6,226 bases of DNA, taken from contig JALVXW010000328.1 in NCBI GenBank assembly GCA_027038155.1, positions 1 through 6,226 on the forward strand, given 5' to 3'. Positions 5,821-6,226 of the stretch are shown here, in pieces (position 1 is the first letter of the stretch; every line of letters starts with the position of its first letter). Source of the DNA: Sulfurovum sp. GTDB lineage: Bacteria > Campylobacterota > Campylobacteria > Campylobacterales > Sulfurovaceae. Below the pieces are notes generated by a model. The model had not been told where the DNA came from. It did no database searches and saw only the letters and a program-made list of their open reading frames with translations. Made by a program: the position numbers and the translations under genes.

Positions 5821-6030
5821 GGGCACCTCTAATAATAGGTAATACCCACAATGGGCAATGCAAATGTAAGATTGTGTAAGAGATTTATGAGTCCTAGCCA
5901 TAGCTAAGACGAAGTAAATATTTTATGCAAGATTGCGTTTGCATTGTCCACCCTTTGGGCATCTCTAGCTTTCCTCTATGCGTTGTTACTCTTTCTTGAA
6001 TTAGCTCAGCTAGTACTGCGAAAGAGTGCC
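5821..6030. mobile_element. Possible diverged or second-type miniature element carrying module B
   Basis: This gene-free stretch between the HAD gene and MITE copy 2 starts GGGCACCTCTAATAATAGG, which resembles the end of an insertion sequence, 31 nt before module B; in the MITE the module starts 32 nt from the end. No right-hand inverted repeat appears before copy 2 begins at 6033, so the right end would lie beyond copy 2 if copy 2 jumped into this element. That is a guess from layout; only the left boundary and the inner module are supported. No open frame of note was seen in it. Confidence 0.35.
5852..6027 (+). ncRNA. Proposed structured RNA module B (diverged relative of the MITE module)
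   Basis: P1 pairs 5852-5869 with 5933-5950 (18 pairs, three G-U). A 2x2 tandem G-A loop follows (G5870 A5871 / G5931 A5932). P2 pairs 5872-5888 with 5914-5930 (16 of 17, only G5882/A5920 fails). The tip has GUC/GAC and UAGC-CAUA-GCUA (5895-5906). Directly after P1 come CCCTTTGGG (5951-5959), GCTTTC (5968-5973), GCGTT (5980-5984), and a hairpin with ACTCTTTC (5988-5995) pairing with GAAAGAGT (6020-6027) around TTTCTTGAATTAGCTCAG. Total length is 176 nt against 175 in module A1. All seven non-Watson-Crick matches in P1 and P2 are G-U on this strand and none is A-C, which favours plus-strand RNA. Confidence 0.55.
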
Positions 6031-6032
6031 TA

Positions 6033-6226
6033 TTGCCCCACTAAGTAAATACCCAAACTTTTGAAAGAGTGAGAGGAGGTAAGATGTGAGTAAAAAAATC
6101 TGTAGGACTAACTGGTTAATTCAAAGATTTTTTTGCTTGCAGGTTGCCTTCTCTCACTCTTCCCGAAGGGTGCAGTGCTTTCGCCCATACTCTGCGTTAG
6201 ATTTTCTTGAATTCGCTAAGGCGAGT
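6033..6226. mobile_element. MITE copy 2, left 194 bp (runs off the window)
   Basis: Same element and orientation as copy 1, offset by 1139 bp, starting TTGCCCC after a TA at 6031-6032. Three substitutions and no indels separate it from copy 1: A4896 to G6035 in the terminal repeat, G4953 to A6092, and G4960 to T6099. The window ends at the position equivalent to 5087, about 72 bp short of the expected right end. It begins 3 bp after module B, so it may be nested in an older element. Confidence 0.93.
6065..6226 (+). ncRNA. Proposed structured RNA module A2 inside MITE copy 2 (3' end beyond window)
   Basis: P1 is identical to module A1. P2 pairs better: A6092 turns the G-U of copy 1 into A-U, and T6099 turns the G/A mismatch into U-A, so an AAAAAAATC run now pairs fully with GATTTTTTT. 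The two internal changes between copies therefore both fall in one strand of P2 and both keep or improve pairing. The last hairpin is cut by the window edge. Confidence 0.5.

Noticed and set aside
5813..5850. Rho-independent terminator after the HAD gene
   Set aside because: GGT-AAT-ACC is too short and no U-tract follows; the large hairpin at 5852-5950 also lacks a terminal U run.
4892..6226. CRISPR array
   Set aside because: Only two widely spaced long copies with terminal inverted repeats; no short regular repeats and no cas genes.

Overview
The window looks like a chromosomal segment of an AT-rich Campylobacterota bacterium, closest in flavour to Sulfurovum or Sulfurimonas. I judge this from protein style and from the gene order slt, yggT, gltX, which I remember from Campylobacter jejuni. 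No database search was possible, so the genus is a guess.

The left half (1 to 3663, minus strand) is one tightly packed unit, transcribed right to left. It encodes a small outer-membrane beta-barrel protein, a DEDDh 3'-5' exonuclease with a C-terminal Exo X-type domain, a GluRS-like protein, a YggT-family membrane protein, and a periplasmic lytic transglycosylase cut by the window edge just after its catalytic Glu. Gaps are 9, 17, -4 and 7 nt. The GluRS-like protein keeps the fold signatures and the anticodon-binding half, but HIGH, the KMSKS loop and the RGEDH-type motif are all changed or deleted. It is probably a pseudoenzyme.

The right half (3791 to 5812, plus strand) starts from a divergent intergenic region with a TATAAT box. 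It encodes phosphatidylserine decarboxylase (psd), a 64-aa unknown protein, an overlapping single-pass membrane peptide and a HAD phosphatase. A 266-bp MITE with perfect 25-bp terminal inverted repeats and a TA target duplication lies between the last two. Removing it with one TA restores a peptide frame that stops one base before the HAD ATG, so the MITE split a compact operon.

The most interesting material is noncoding. MITE copy 1, a second 3-substitution copy at the right edge, and an otherwise dissimilar stretch at 5852 to 6027 can all fold, on the plus strand, into the same roughly 175-nt architecture. This is an 18-bp stem, a 2x2 purine loop, a 17-position stem, an apical loop, CCCnnnGGG, GCTTTC, GCGTT, and a hairpin carrying TTTCTTGAATTnGCTnAG. 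The stems differ in sequence but pair, with many G-U and no A-C pairs. I propose an undescribed structured RNA (or folded single-stranded DNA) family carried by at least two kinds of miniature element.
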